From: Streptomyces sp. NBC_01723
Lineage (GTDB): Bacteria > Actinomycetota > Actinomycetes > Streptomycetales > Streptomycetaceae
Assembly: GCF_036246005.1 (NCBI RefSeq)
Contig: NZ_CP109171.1
Span: 4,142,001 to 4,206,000, forward strand
Direction of reading: 5' to 3'
DNA length: 64,000 nt
Under the pieces are notes generated by a model. The model saw only the letters and a list, made by a program, of their open reading frames with translations. It was not told the DNA's origin and made no database searches. Below are positions 17,380 through 26,539 of the stretch, piece after piece (position 1 is the first letter of the stretch; the number at the start of each line of letters is the position of its first letter). A program made the translations under genes and the position numbers.

Positions 17380-17420
17380 GGGGTGGACGGGGGTGTGTTC
17401 GTTGTACTCCCGTCCACCCC
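17380..17420 (-). terminator. Terminator of the VWA gene
   Basis: GGGGTGGACGGG (17380-17391) pairs with CCCGTCCACCCC (17409-17420), a 12-bp perfect stem in the gap between the VWA stop and the metG start. Confidence 0.7.
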
Positions 17421-17440
17421 TCCGGCGGGTGGGGCAGCGG

Positions 17441-18784
17441 CTACGGGCGCCAGTCGGCCAGTACGCCCTCGTACAGCTCCTCGTCGGTCAGCTCCTTGGG
17501 AGTCTCGCCGGCGAGGAAGTGGGACGTGTTGCCCGTCTTCAGCTTGCGGAGGTAGTCGAAGGCCTTGTTCTCCGGGTCGCCGAAGGCGACGAAGGAGAAG
17601 TGGACGTTCGGGTGGTTCTTGGCGGCGTCCGTGAGGGCCTGGGTGGCCGGGGTCTTGGCGTCCGGGGCGCCGTCGGTCTGGAAGACCACCAGGGCGGGGG
17701 TGCCGGGGGCTTCCTTCTCGTGGTGGGCGAGGACGGCCTCGACGGCGGCGTGGTAGCTGGTGCGGCCCATACGGCCGAGCGCTGCGTGCAGCTCGTCGAT
17801 CTTGTTCTCGTGGTCGGTGAGGGTGAGGTCGCCGGTGCCGTCCAGCTCCGTGGAGAAGAACGTGACGTGGACCGTGGCCTCGGGGTCGAGGTGGGCGGCG
17901 AGGGCGAGGGTCTGCTCGGCGAGGGCCTGGGCGGAGCCGTCCTTGAAGTACGGGCGCATGGAGGCGGAGCGGTCCAGGACGAGGTGGACCTTGGCGCGGG
18001 TGCCGGTGAGGTTGTGGGTCTTGAGGGTGGTGGCGGCGGCCTTGTAGGCGGTGGTGAGGGCGGGGGCGCGGGTGCGGAGGCGGGCGGCTGTCGTCGCCGG
18101 CTTCGGGGTCTCCTCGGCGGGGGCCTCCGGCTCGGGGCGCGTGGTCTCCTCGGCGGGGGCCTCCGGCTCGGGGCGCGTGGTCTCCTCGGCGGGGGCCTCC
18201 GGCTCGGGGCGCGTGGTCTCCTCGGCTTCGCCTTCGGAGTCCTCGTTCCCACCCGCACCACCCGTGCTGCTTTCGTTGTCGGGTGCGGGTGGCCCCTGTG
18301 GGGCGTCCTCGCCGTCGGCGGCTGCGGCGGTCGAGGGCTCGGGCTTCGCCTCCGCCTCCGGCTCGGGCTTCGGCTCCGCCTGCGGTTCGGGCTCCGGCTC
18401 CGGGGTCGCCTCTGCCTTCGGGGCGGGCTCCGGCTCCGGGGTCGCCTCTGCCTTCGGGGCGGGCTTCGCCTCCGGCTCCGGGGTTGCCTTCGCCTTCGGG
18501 GCGGGCTCCGGCTCCGGCTCCGGGGTCGGCGTCGGGACGTTGACGTTGGTGAAGGCTGCCCTCACGAGGTCGTGTTCGTCAGGGGTGGATTCCGAGCGGG
18601 GCTCGGGGACCTGGGTGGACTCCGGCTGGACCGGGGTCTTCGGGGGTGCGGTGGGCTGGGACGGGAGCTTCGGCTCCGGCGCGGTGACCGGCGGTGCCGT
18701 CTCCTGCGTCGCACCCTCCGCAGGGGCGGTCTGTTCCTTGCGTGACCGGCCGAACGCGTTCCGCAGGAGAGTGAGAATGCCCAT
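17441..18784 (-). CDS. VWA domain protein, TerF-like, with repetitive Pro/Glu linker
   Basis: A 447-aa protein. Residues 1-15 are basic ([13 protein letters not shown]). A low-complexity Pro/Glu/Ala region (about 20-225) includes three exact 12-residue repeats ([12 protein letters not shown]). A von Willebrand A domain follows (about 255-445) with the metal motif DRSASM near 270, [11 protein letters not shown] and FQTDGAPD, most like the VWA domain of TerF-type tellurium/stress proteins. A terB-family gene occurs at 41 kb. No signal peptide or membrane helix is seen. ATG 18784 is chosen with GAAGGG upstream. It probably works as a metal-dependent scaffold. Confidence 0.87.
   Translation of the reverse strand: MGILTLLRNAFGRSRKEQTAPAEGATQETAPPVTAPEPKLPSQPTAPPKTPVQPESTQVPEPRSESTPDEHDLVRAAFTNVNVPTPTPEPEPEPAPKAKATPEPEAKPAPKAEATPEPEPAPKAEATPEPEPEPQAEPKPEPEAEAKPEPSTAAAADGEDAPQGPPAPDNESSTGGAGGNEDSEGEAEETTRPEPEAPAEETTRPEPEAPAEETTRPEPEAPAEETPKPATTAARLRTRAPALTTAYKAAATTLKTHNLTGTRAKVHLVLDRSASMRPYFKDGSAQALAEQTLALAAHLDPEATVHVTFFSTELDGTGDLTLTDHENKIDELHAALGRMGRTSYHAAVEAVLAHHEKEAPGTPALVVFQTDGAPDAKTPATQALTDAAKNHPNVHFSFVAFGDPENKAFDYLRKLKTGNTSHFLAGETPKELTDEELYEGVLADWRP
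18110..18226 (-). repeat. 36-bp tandem repeat inside the VWA gene
   Basis: Three identical in-frame 36-bp units start at 18110, 18146 and 18182, with a 9-bp partial fourth. Each encodes 12 residues of the Pro/Glu linker. Identity at DNA level suggests recent expansion. A looser PEPEP-type repeat continues at about 18340-18540. Confidence 0.9.
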
Positions 18785-18948
18785 GTGCGCAACCCTTCGG
18801 GTGAGTTGATGCCCGTCAATCCCTGGCCAGGACGGACACGTAAGGTTAGCGGTCCCGACTTGTGATCTTGTGCAGGGTCTGCCACGAAAGCACGGGCGCG
18901 TCAAGGTGGGATCGAGACGGCGCGGCAATTCCCCGCCGGCTGCCACGG

Positions 18949-18970
18949 GTTCACCCGCCGTTCACCGCGG
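18949..18970 (+). promoter_or_regulatory. PHO box (PhoP-binding direct repeats)
   Basis: GTTCACCCGCC and GTTCACCGCGG are two adjacent 11-bp direct repeat units with the GTTCA core that Streptomyces PhoP recognises. They lie 79 bp upstream of the phoX start. This predicts induction under phosphate limitation. Confidence 0.85.
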
Positions 18971-19049
18971 CGCCCGGCTCCCGCACGTATGTGCACCTAC
19001 GGTCGCGCTGACACCAAGGGCATCCAAGGGCTTCTCAGGGGAGAACACT

Positions 19050-21128
19050 GTGCGCAAGCTGCTGCCGTTGATCGGGACGCCGTCCGGTTCGCACCCGGGC
19101 GGCCGGTCCGCCATGACCTGTCGTTTCCGGTGTGGTGACGCCTGCTTCCACGAGGTGCCCAACACCAGCTCCAACGAGTACGTCGGTGACGTGATCGCCG
19201 GTGCGCTCAGCCGCCGTTCCATGATGCGTGCCGCGGCCGTCGTCACGGTCGCCGCGGCGGGTGCCGGGGCCGTGGGCGTGGCCGGGGCGCCGTCGGCGCA
19301 GGCCGCGCCGGCGGCCGGCCGGGGGCACGGGCACCACCCGAAACCGCAGGGTGCGCGCGGGCTGCGGTTCACGCCCGTCGCACCCAACACGGACGACACC
19401 GTCACCGTTCCGGAGGGTTACCGGCAGGACGTCGTGATCCGTTGGGGTGAACCCATTCTGCGCGGGGCGCCCGCCTTCGACCCGGAGAAGCAGACCGCCA
19501 AGGCCCAGGCCGGTCAGTTCGGGTACAACAACGACTTCCTGGCGCTGCTGCCGCTGCACGGCGAGCGCGACCGGCAGGTCCTCGTCGCCAACCACGAGTA
19601 CACCGACGAGATCCTCATGTTCCGGGGCTACGACCCCGAGAACCCGACGCGCGAGCAGGTCGAGATCGCCTGGGCCGCGCACGGGCTGTCCGTCGTCGCC
19701 GTGGAGGAAGAGCGCAGGAGCGGGCGGCTGACGCCCGTCTCGCGGCACCGGCTCAACCGGCGGGTCACCGCCACCACCGAGTTCCGGCTGACCGGGCCCG
19801 CCGCCGGGTCCGACCTGGTGAAGACCTCCGTCGACCGGTCCGGGCGCAAGGTGCTCGGCACCCTCAACAACTGCTCCGGCGGCACCACCCCGTGGGGCAC
19901 GACGCTGCACGGCGAGGAGAACTTCAACCAGTACTTCGCCAACAGCAGCCGCGCGACGGACAAGCGGTACGGCATCGGCACCGGGGCCACCGAGCGCAAG
20001 TGGGAGCGGTTCGACAAGCGGTTCGACGTCGCCCAGGAGCCGAACGAGGTGCACCGCTTCGGGTACGTCGTCGAGCTGGACCCGTACGACCCCGAGTCCA
20101 CGCCGCGCAAGCACACGCTCCTCGGCCGCTTCAAGCACGAGGCCGCCACCGTGCGGCTGACCTGGGACGGCCGCCCGGTCGTCTACACCGGCGACGACGA
20201 GCGGTTCGACTACTTCTACAAGTTCGTCGGCAGCAAGCGGATGCGGCACGGCAGCAGCCGCTCGGCGCGCGAGCACAACCTGTCGCTGCTCGACGAGGGC
20301 ACCCTGTACGTCGCCAAGCTCAGCGGCGACTCCCCGGCGATCGAGATCGACGGGACGGGCAAGCTGCCGCGCGACGGCGAGTTCGACGGCAGCGGCCGCT
20401 GGATCCCGCTGGTCACCGCGACCGAGGACGGCGCCGTCTCGCACGTCGAGGGCATGAGCGCCGAGGAGGTGTGCGTCTTCACGCGGCTCGCCGGGGACAA
20501 GGTCGGCGCGACGAAGATGGACCGGCCCGAGGACATCGAGCCGTCGCCGGCGACCGGCAAGGTGTACGTCGCCCTCACCAACAACTCCAACCGCGGGGTC
20601 GGCTCCAACGCCAAGCCCGACGAGGCCAACCCGCGCAACGCCAACAAGCACGGGCACGTCCTGGAGCTGACCGAGCGCTGGAACCGGGCCGACGCCACCA
20701 GCTTCGCCTGGTCGCTGTTCCTGGTCGCGGGCGACCCGGAGGACCCGGCGACCTACTTCGCGGGCTTCCCGAAGGACCGCGTCAGCCCGATCTCCTGCCC
20801 GGACAACGTGGCCTTCGACGACCACGGCAACCTGTGGATCTCCACCGACGGCAACGCGCTCGGCACCCACGACGGCCTCTTCGGCGTCGCGACCAAGGGT
20901 GACCGGCGCGGCGAGCTGAAGCAGTTCCTGACCGTGCCGACCGGCGCGGAGACCTGCGGTCCGCTCATTCAGGACCGGCGTGTGCTGGTCGCCGTGCAGC
21001 ACCCGGGCGAGGTGGACGGCGCCTCCGTGGAGGAGCCCGCCAGCACCTGGCCCGACGGGCCGGGGAAGATCGTGCGCCCGGCGGTCGTGGCGGTGTGGCG
21101 CGCGGACGGCGAGGACATCGGCGTCTGA
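19050..21128 (+). CDS. phoX: PhoX-type alkaline phosphatase (DUF839), Tat exported
   Basis: A 692-aa protein of the PhoX/DUF839 family of calcium/iron phosphatases. The leader is long: MTCRFRCGDACFHEVPNTSSNEYVGDVI precedes a twin-arginine motif LSRRSMMR near residue 54 and a hydrophobic stretch ending AQAAPA, as in other actinobacterial PhoX proteins, so folded export by Tat is expected. Inside are NHEYTDE, NNCSGGTTPWGT (about 270), RPEDIEPSPATGKVYVALTNNS and SCPDNVAFDDHGNLWISTDGN (about 575-600). GTG 19050 follows AGGGGAGA. A PHO box lies upstream. It should release phosphate from organic esters outside the cell. Confidence 0.93.
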   Translation: MRKLLPLIGTPSGSHPGGRSAMTCRFRCGDACFHEVPNTSSNEYVGDVIAGALSRRSMMRAAAVVTVAAAGAGAVGVAGAPSAQAAPAAGRGHGHHPKPQGARGLRFTPVAPNTDDTVTVPEGYRQDVVIRWGEPILRGAPAFDPEKQTAKAQAGQFGYNNDFLALLPLHGERDRQVLVANHEYTDEILMFRGYDPENPTREQVEIAWAAHGLSVVAVEEERRSGRLTPVSRHRLNRRVTATTEFRLTGPAAGSDLVKTSVDRSGRKVLGTLNNCSGGTTPWGTTLHGEENFNQYFANSSRATDKRYGIGTGATERKWERFDKRFDVAQEPNEVHRFGYVVELDPYDPESTPRKHTLLGRFKHEAATVRLTWDGRPVVYTGDDERFDYFYKFVGSKRMRHGSSRSAREHNLSLLDEGTLYVAKLSGDSPAIEIDGTGKLPRDGEFDGSGRWIPLVTATEDGAVSHVEGMSAEEVCVFTRLAGDKVGATKMDRPEDIEPSPATGKVYVALTNNSNRGVGSNAKPDEANPRNANKHGHVLELTERWNRADATSFAWSLFLVAGDPEDPATYFAGFPKDRVSPISCPDNVAFDDHGNLWISTDGNALGTHDGLFGVATKGDRRGELKQFLTVPTGAETCGPLIQDRRVLVAVQHPGEVDGASVEEPASTWPDGPGKIVRPAVVAVWRADGEDIGV

Positions 21129-21149
21129 TCCCCGCCGTTCACGCCGTGC

Positions 21150-21171
21150 GGGGCCGGTGTCAGCCGGCCCC
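21150..21171. terminator. Bidirectional terminator between phoX and the EEP gene
   Basis: GGGGCCGG (21150-21157) pairs with CCGGCCCC (21164-21171) over a 6-base loop. It overlaps the last codons of the convergent EEP gene. Confidence 0.55.
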
Positions 21172-22173
21172 GTGCAGCGTGAGGTCGACGACCAGCGCGC
21201 GGTGGTCGGTGTCGGCCAGGTCCAGGAACCGGGCGCCGCGCGCGGCGAAGTCCTCCGACACGAGGACGTGGTCGATCTGCACGCCGAACGCCGGGGCGGT
21301 CCGGGCCGGCCAGCTGGCCGTACGGTCGGCCCCGGCCAGCCGGGCGGCGTCGCGCAGCCCCGTGTCGAGGATGCGGCGGAAGGCGGCGTGGTCCTGGGAG
21401 GCGTTGAAGTCCCCGGCCACGACGGCGGGCGTGGAGCGGTCCCCGGCGACCGCGTCCCGCAGCGCGTCCAGCTCGTCGCGCCACAGGCCCACCTGGTCCG
21501 GCAGCGGCGGCATGGGGTGGGCGAGCTGGAGCCGTACGGCGTGGCCGCGCACGTCGGCGACGGCGCCCGGCATGCCCATGGTGGCGGGGACGCCGGCGGT
21601 GGCCTCGAGCGGGTAGGTGCTCAGGATGACCGACCCCTCGGAGCCGCCGCCCTCGACCGCCTGTCGGTGGGGGTAGTCGGCGGCGAGGTCGCGGCGCAGT
21701 GCCGCGTCGCACGTGTATTCGCACTCCTGTACGAACACCAGGTCGGGCTTCTCCTCGCGGACGGCCGCGACGAGCGCGTCGGTGCCCTGGCCGAACTCGA
21801 CGTTCGAGGTCATCACCCGCAGCTCGGCGAGGGGCGGTCCGGCGGGGTCGACGGACTTGCCGTACGGCTCGATGAACCAGGCCAGCAGGCCGAGCAGGGC
21901 GACGCCCCACACCGCGCCGGTCCACCACCGCGCGAGCAGCGTCAGCAGCAGTCCGGCGCCGGTCGGCAGGAGCAGCCAGGGCAGGAAGGCGAGCAGCTGC
22001 GGTACGGGGGTGACGCCGTCGGTGTCCGCGACGCGGCAGCCGACGACGACGCTCACCAGGGCGAAGAGCAGCGCCGCGCACCAGGCTCCGAAACGCCGTC
22101 CGGTGCGGCGGCCGGCCGGCCGGTCGGGGGAGTCGGTCCACTCACCGGTCGCCGTGTCGGTGTCCGTGTCCAC
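21160..22173 (-). CDS. Membrane-anchored endonuclease/exonuclease/phosphatase family protein
   Basis: A 337-aa protein with three N-terminal membrane helices (about 28-48, 56-80, 85-103) and a C-terminal EEP domain (about 115-333). Visible EEP motifs: MTSNVEFG, FVQECEYTC (metal Glu), VAGDFNASQDH, IDHVLVSEDF and DTDHRALVVDL (catalytic His). The catalytic domain probably lies outside the membrane. EEP enzymes cleave phosphodiesters of nucleic acids, lipids or nucleotides; the substrate is not predictable. It lies tail to tail with phoX, so a phosphate-scavenging role is possible. Confidence 0.88.
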   Translation of the reverse strand: MDTDTDTATGEWTDSPDRPAGRRTGRRFGAWCAALLFALVSVVVGCRVADTDGVTPVPQLLAFLPWLLLPTGAGLLLTLLARWWTGAVWGVALLGLLAWFIEPYGKSVDPAGPPLAELRVMTSNVEFGQGTDALVAAVREEKPDLVFVQECEYTCDAALRRDLAADYPHRQAVEGGGSEGSVILSTYPLEATAGVPATMGMPGAVADVRGHAVRLQLAHPMPPLPDQVGLWRDELDALRDAVAGDRSTPAVVAGDFNASQDHAAFRRILDTGLRDAARLAGADRTASWPARTAPAFGVQIDHVLVSEDFAARGARFLDLADTDHRALVVDLTLHGAG

Positions 22174-22256
22174 GTACCGGCCCTTCGCTCGCGGATGCGA
22201 TGCCCGAATCCTCCCTCAAAGACGGAAGCCGGGGGCCGGAAGTTGCGCGCCGGGCC

Positions 22257-22610
22257 CTACGCCGGTGCGTGGAACTCCCGCACGACCTGGATACGGCCGA
22301 CGATGTGCCGGTTGAACTCCGGCAACTCCTCCGCCGGGACCCACAACTCCAGGATCGTCTCTCCGCCGGCCTGGCGCACGGGGTAGCGCTCCAGGAAGGC
22401 CGTGTCGACCTCGAAGCGGGTGACGTAGCCGGAGCCGGAGGCGTGGACGTTCCAGTCGCGGGCGATGCGGACCGCGTAGTCCTCGTTGAGGACGGGGTAG
22501 AAGATCGGCTGCTCGGGCAGGCGCGGTGGCCAGGCCGTCCAGCCGGCCGCCTCGACCAGGGCCAGCTCCTCGGGGCCCGTGGGGCGCCACAGGGTCGTCG
22601 TCTCGGGCAT
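22257..22610 (-). CDS. Conserved 117-aa protein (sometimes labelled ADP-ribosylation/crystallin J1)
   Basis: A 117-aa soluble protein starting MPETTTLWRPTGPEELALVE with conserved-looking LPEQPIFYPVLNEDYAVRIARDWNVHASGSGYVTRFEVD and LWVPAEELPEFNRHIVGRIQVVREF. I recall close homologues across Actinobacteria carrying the label above, but no catalytic motif supports it, so function is unknown. ATG 22610 has no strong ribosome site and a GTG/ATG further upstream is possible. It may be cotranscribed with the EEP gene downstream. Confidence 0.75.
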   Translation of the reverse strand: MPETTTLWRPTGPEELALVEAAGWTAWPPRLPEQPIFYPVLNEDYAVRIARDWNVHASGSGYVTRFEVDTAFLERYPVRQAGGETILELWVPAEELPEFNRHIVGRIQVVREFHAPA

Positions 22611-22655
22611 GAGCGGTGACGGTAGCCGACCGCGGGCGGGCGCCGCCAAGCGATT

Positions 22656-23570
22656 TCAGAGCCTCGTACGGGTCGGCGCGGGGGCCGTGGGATCCGCGGC
22701 GGGTGGTGTGGGGGGTCGGCGGCGGTGCAGGAGGGGGCGGAGGCGGCCGGTGAGCCAGGAGGTCAGGGCCACCGTGAGGCCGAGGGCGACGAGGAGCCAG
22801 GAGGCCGTGCGCAGGGTCTCGGTGAGGGCGTCGTACACGGCGCCCGCGGCGGGGCCGTCCACCGGGCCGGGGAGGTCGGCGACGGTGAGCCGGCGGCCGA
22901 GTACGACGGCGAGGGCGAGCAGCGCCCCGCCCAGGGCGGTGCCGATCCCGGCGGCCGTGAGCGCGTGGCGGCGGCAGGCGGCGACCGCGATGCCGGTGAG
23001 CGCGAAGACGACCGCCGCGAGCGGCAGCCAGAAGGCGGCGACGTCGAGCACGTGGTAGCCCTTCCTGAGCCGGTCCACCTCGTGGGCCGGGAGCACGGTG
23101 ACCGCGGTGTGCCGGACCGGGATGCGCCGCGCGAACGACACGTGGTCCTCGGCCAGCCGCTCCCGTACGCGTGCGGTGACGGGCGCCAGGTCGACGGTGA
23201 CCGGGCGGCCCCGTGCCCGGTTGTCCCGCAGGGCGCGCAGCACGGCGACGTGGACGGCGCGGTTGGCCGCGTCCCAGCCCACGCGGAAGGCTTCGGTCCG
23301 GGCGAAGGAACGGGCCGCGTCCCGCACGAAGAGCCGCACGGCGCCGTTGCCGGGGCCGGCCGCGACCTCGTCGGCCACTCCGGCACCCAGGGTGTCGGCG
23401 ACCGTGTCCCGTACGTCCGGGTCGTCGGCGAGCGGCGCCATGGCCGCGACGTACCGCCCGGTGTCGGCCAGCCCGTACGTGACCCAGCCCGCCAGCGTGC
23501 CGCACGGTGCGAGCAGGCAGGCGAGCGAGATCAGTACGGCCGACAGGCCGCTCCGGAGTCGCGGGGCCAC
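22656..23570 (-). CDS. Integral membrane protein with large outer domain
   Basis: A protein of about 304 residues: one N-terminal helix (SAVLISLACLLAPCGTLAGWV), an extracytoplasmic alpha-rich domain of about 140 residues (DDPDVRDTVADTLGAGVADEV onward) and three helices near 175-195, 203-225 and 262-282, ending in a basic Pro/Arg tail. The layout resembles actinobacterial proteins of unknown function. The start is uncertain between GTG 23570 and TTG 23582. No functional motif is recognised. Confidence 0.7.
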   Translation of the reverse strand: MAPRLRSGLSAVLISLACLLAPCGTLAGWVTYGLADTGRYVAAMAPLADDPDVRDTVADTLGAGVADEVAAGPGNGAVRLFVRDAARSFARTEAFRVGWDAANRAVHVAVLRALRDNRARGRPVTVDLAPVTARVRERLAEDHVSFARRIPVRHTAVTVLPAHEVDRLRKGYHVLDVAAFWLPLAAVVFALTGIAVAACRRHALTAAGIGTALGGALLALAVVLGRRLTVADLPGPVDGPAAGAVYDALTETLRTASWLLVALGLTVALTSWLTGRLRPLLHRRRPPTPPAADPTAPAPTRTRL

Positions 23571-23627
23571 CGTCCCAGGCAAGCCCGTGCAGCCACCCGC
23601 GGCGACCGGGGTGACTGCATATGGCCC

Positions 23628-24053
23628 CTAGGTACGCGCCGTCCGCGCCTTCTCGGCGTCCTCGTGGGTGTAGTAGCGGTAGAACAGCGACGCCGCCACC
23701 GCCGCCGCCAGCAGCAGGGACACCAGGATGGACGTGAACATGGCCACGCCGCTGCCGGAGTACAGGAACCCCAGCGCGCTGCCCGCGAACGCGCCCCACA
23801 GCACCGCGTGCCCCTCCCGCGGCAGCCGCGCCGCCACCGCGCGGACCGCGACGAAGAGCACGAAGAACACGAGGACGCTCAGGAAGCCGACCAGCAGGTT
23901 CCAGCCGGTGACGGGCCCGCCGTGGCGGCGGACGGACGCGACCCAGTAGCCGTAGACCAGCGCGATGCCCAGCGGCATCGCCCATTTCGCCAGCAGGTGG
24001 GTCCGCGCGCCGAAGACGTCCGGCGGCGTGTGTGTCGGTGCCGCGTGAGCCAT
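23628..24053 (-). CDS. Small integral membrane protein
   Basis: A 141-aa protein with four predicted helices (about 20-38, 48-66, 78-96, 98-122) and a charged C-terminal tail YYTHEDAEKART. ATG 24053 is preceded by GAGAGGAG. The family is not recognised. It is divergent from the SpoIIE-type phosphatase gene, 116 bp away, and upstream of two other envelope proteins on the same strand. Confidence 0.75.
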   Translation of the reverse strand: MAHAAPTHTPPDVFGARTHLLAKWAMPLGIALVYGYWVASVRRHGGPVTGWNLLVGFLSVLVFFVLFVAVRAVAARLPREGHAVLWGAFAGSALGFLYSGSGVAMFTSILVSLLLAAAVAASLFYRYYTHEDAEKARTART

Positions 24054-24169
24054 GGGAGCACTCCTCTCGCCTCGCCCCGACTTCCAGGGCACACCTGGGC
24101 GGGCCGGGCGGCAAGTCAGGATGCGGGGCGCCGGGGGGCGTGTTTGGCTTGCTGCTTGTGAGGGGTCGC

Positions 24170-25360
24170 GTGCGCAGGCCGGCGCGTGGCCGGTGGAAGT
24201 GGGGACGGCTGGTCCAGGCGGCCGGCCGCGGTGATGTCGTGTCCCGGCACGAACTGCTCAGCGTGCGCGGGCACAGCGTCGGCTGGCTGATCCCGGCGGC
24301 GCTGCTCGCCGGCATCGCCCTGGCCGACGTCACCACCGACGTGTTCCAGATCATCTCCTGGACCGTCCTCGTCCCCGGTGTCGCCGCCGCGATCTGCGGA
24401 GTGCGGGCCACGGCCGTGTTCTCGTTGCTGGCGGTGGTCGTCTACCTCCTCGCCGACCTGGTCTGGAAGCACCGGGAGGAGACCGGGCTGCCCGGCTTGA
24501 TGCTCGTCGTCATCGGCGGCGCGATCGCGGTGGTGGTGGCCGCGGTCCGGGTCGGCGGCGAGCAGCGCATGCTGCACATGCGGGACATCGCGGAGACCAC
24601 GCGCCGCACCGTGCTGCGCCCGCTCCCGACGGGATTCGGCGGCCTGGAGCACGCCGCCGTCTACCTCGCCGCGGACAGCGAGGCCCGCGTCGGCGGGGAC
24701 TTCTACGACATCCAGCCCGGGCCGCACGGCACCCGCGTCCTCCTCGGTGACGTGCAGGGCAAGGGCCTGGGCGCGGTGGACGCGGCCGCCGCGCTGCTCG
24801 GCACCTTCCGGGACGCCGCGTACCACGAGCCGGACCTCGCCGTGGTCGCCCGGCATCTGGAGATCCGCATGCTGCGCCACCGGGCGCACACGGCGGCCCT
24901 CGGCCGATCCGACGGCGACCGGTTCGCCACGGCCGTGCTGGTGGGCTTCCGCCTCGACCTGCCCGACGCCGTGGAGATCGTCGTCTTCGGCCACGAGCCG
25001 CCCCTGGCGGTCAGCCCCGGCGGCGTACGCGCCCTTCCGGTCGCCAGCGGGCTGCCCCTGGGCATGAGCGATCTCATCTCCCGCCCCCTGATGTCGGTGA
25101 GCCGCGTGACGCTCGCCGACGACGAGGCGCTGCTGCTGGTCACCGACGGGGTCACCGAGGCCCGCGATCTCCACGGGCGGTTCTTCCCGCACGGTGAGGC
25201 CGTCACCCGCGCCGTCGCCGCCGACCCCGCGAACGCCGCGCCGCAGCGGCTGGTGAACCTGGTGCGGGACGGCACGCTGCGGCACTGCCGGGGGCGGCTG
25301 GCCGACGACACCACGGTCTTCGCGGTACGGCGGGTGGGGCGGCTCCCGAAGTGGCCCTGA
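24170..25360 (+). CDS. Membrane-anchored PP2C (SpoIIE-type) serine phosphatase
   Basis: A protein of 396 residues if it starts at GTG 24170, which has GAGGGG 5-6 bases upstream; GTG 24239 is an alternative with a poorer site. Three helices (about 37-120) anchor a linker (QRMLHMRDIAETTRRTVLRPLP) and a PP2C domain (about 150-395) with RVGGDFYDIQPG, LGDVQGKGLGAVDAAAALLG and LLVTDGVTEARD, the metal-binding aspartate motifs. It would dephosphorylate an anti-anti-sigma factor or similar partner at the membrane. There is no sensory domain beyond the membrane segments. Confidence 0.9.
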   Translation: MRRPARGRWKWGRLVQAAGRGDVVSRHELLSVRGHSVGWLIPAALLAGIALADVTTDVFQIISWTVLVPGVAAAICGVRATAVFSLLAVVVYLLADLVWKHREETGLPGLMLVVIGGAIAVVVAAVRVGGEQRMLHMRDIAETTRRTVLRPLPTGFGGLEHAAVYLAADSEARVGGDFYDIQPGPHGTRVLLGDVQGKGLGAVDAAAALLGTFRDAAYHEPDLAVVARHLEIRMLRHRAHTAALGRSDGDRFATAVLVGFRLDLPDAVEIVVFGHEPPLAVSPGGVRALPVASGLPLGMSDLISRPLMSVSRVTLADDEALLLVTDGVTEARDLHGRFFPHGEAVTRAVAADPANAAPQRLVNLVRDGTLRHCRGRLADDTTVFAVRRVGRLPKWP

Positions 25361-25424
25361 GCGCCCCGCTTTGCAGCCGCAGCGGTTACGGTGCTGCCGT
25401 ACGTGATCGACAGGGGGAGGGGAC

Positions 25425-26522
25425 ATGCCCGGAACCGTGCTGCTGCTCGCGGCGTCGCCGGTGGGCAGGGGATGCCTGGTGGACGCCGCCTCCGTGCTCC
25501 CCGTGCTCGCGGCCGTGCCGCCCGCCGTGCTGTCCGGCACCGACACGGCGAACGTCGTCGAACTCGCCGACCCGCTGGAGCCGCAGGCCGTGCTCACCCG
25601 GCTGCGCGCCGCGGCGGCCGCCCCGGGGCCGCTGACCGTCTACGTCGTCGGGCAGCTCCAGCTGGACCGGCGCCAGCGCCTGCCGCACCTGGCCCTGGCC
25701 CGCACCACCCCGGCCACCGTCCGCTACACGGCCCTGCCCTGGCACTGGATCCGCGAGGAGCTGCGGCTGCGGCCGAGCGGTGCGACGACGCTGCTGCTCG
25801 ACCTGCACGCCGACCAGGAGACCTGGCAGTGGCTGCGGGCGAACGCACCGGATCCGCTGGACGCGCTGGACTGCGGGCGCAACAACGCCGTATACGGTCG
25901 CGTCGCGCCGCCGCCCGCGCGGCGCACGCTGGCCGCCCCCACGTACATGCGGGCCCTCGCCACGATCCTGCGCAGCGGGCACCGGCCGCCCCTCGACGCG
26001 TTGCACCAGCAGGCGCTGGCCCGCACGGCGGCCGAGGCGGCGGACAGCGGCGCGGCGGTCGGCGCGGACCTGGTGCTGACGGGGCCGGGGCCGGCCGCGG
26101 GCGACCCGCACGCCGTCATCGCCGCCGCCGTGCAGGCCGGCCGGCACCCGGACGCGGACGCCCTCGCCGCCCGGCACGAGGGGGCCGCCGCGCACGCGTA
26201 CGGGCCGGCCTCCGAGGAGGCGCTGCACTGGACGGAGGTCCGGGCCGACCTGGCGATGTTCGCGGGCGACCCGGTGCGCAGCTGCCGGGCCTGGCTGACG
26301 GTGGCGGAGGCCCGCCTCGGCGCCGGCCAGCCCCCGCAGTCACCCGCCGTGGAGGCTGCCGTCGACCGGGCCCACCACCAGTGGGGCCGGGTGCGCGACA
26401 CCGTGCCGGCCCGGGAACTGGGCGCGGCCCTCGCCGCGCTGCGCGGCCGCGTACCGGGGCGCCGCGAGGGCGCCCTGGACCACGTGCGGCGCGAGCTGAG
26501 CCGGTTGCAGACCCAGGGCTGA
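25425..26522 (+). CDS. Hypothetical protein, weak caspase-fold resemblance
   Basis: A 365-aa soluble protein behind a clear GGGGAGGGG ribosome site. The N-terminal half (to about 190) alternates hydrophobic strands and helices, with VYVVGQL near 71-77, LLLDLHADQ near 122-130 and YMRALATILRSGHRPP near 172-187, an arrangement reminiscent of caspase-like folds although no His/Cys dyad can be assigned. The C-terminal half is alpha-helical and alanine-rich, perhaps TPR-like. I do not recognise the family. Its 3' end is overlapped on the other strand by a degraded toxin-like gene. Confidence 0.75.
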   Translation: MPGTVLLLAASPVGRGCLVDAASVLPVLAAVPPAVLSGTDTANVVELADPLEPQAVLTRLRAAAAAPGPLTVYVVGQLQLDRRQRLPHLALARTTPATVRYTALPWHWIREELRLRPSGATTLLLDLHADQETWQWLRANAPDPLDALDCGRNNAVYGRVAPPPARRTLAAPTYMRALATILRSGHRPPLDALHQQALARTAAEAADSGAAVGADLVLTGPGPAAGDPHAVIAAAVQAGRHPDADALAARHEGAAAHAYGPASEEALHWTEVRADLAMFAGDPVRSCRAWLTVAEARLGAGQPPQSPAVEAAVDRAHHQWGRVRDTVPARELGAALAALRGRVPGRREGALDHVRRELSRLQTQG

Positions 26523-26539
26523 GCGGGGCGACACCTCCT

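Noticed and set aside
18110..18540. Regular repeats in the VWA gene as a CRISPR array
   Set aside because: The 36-bp units are contiguous, in frame and encode a Pro/Glu linker.
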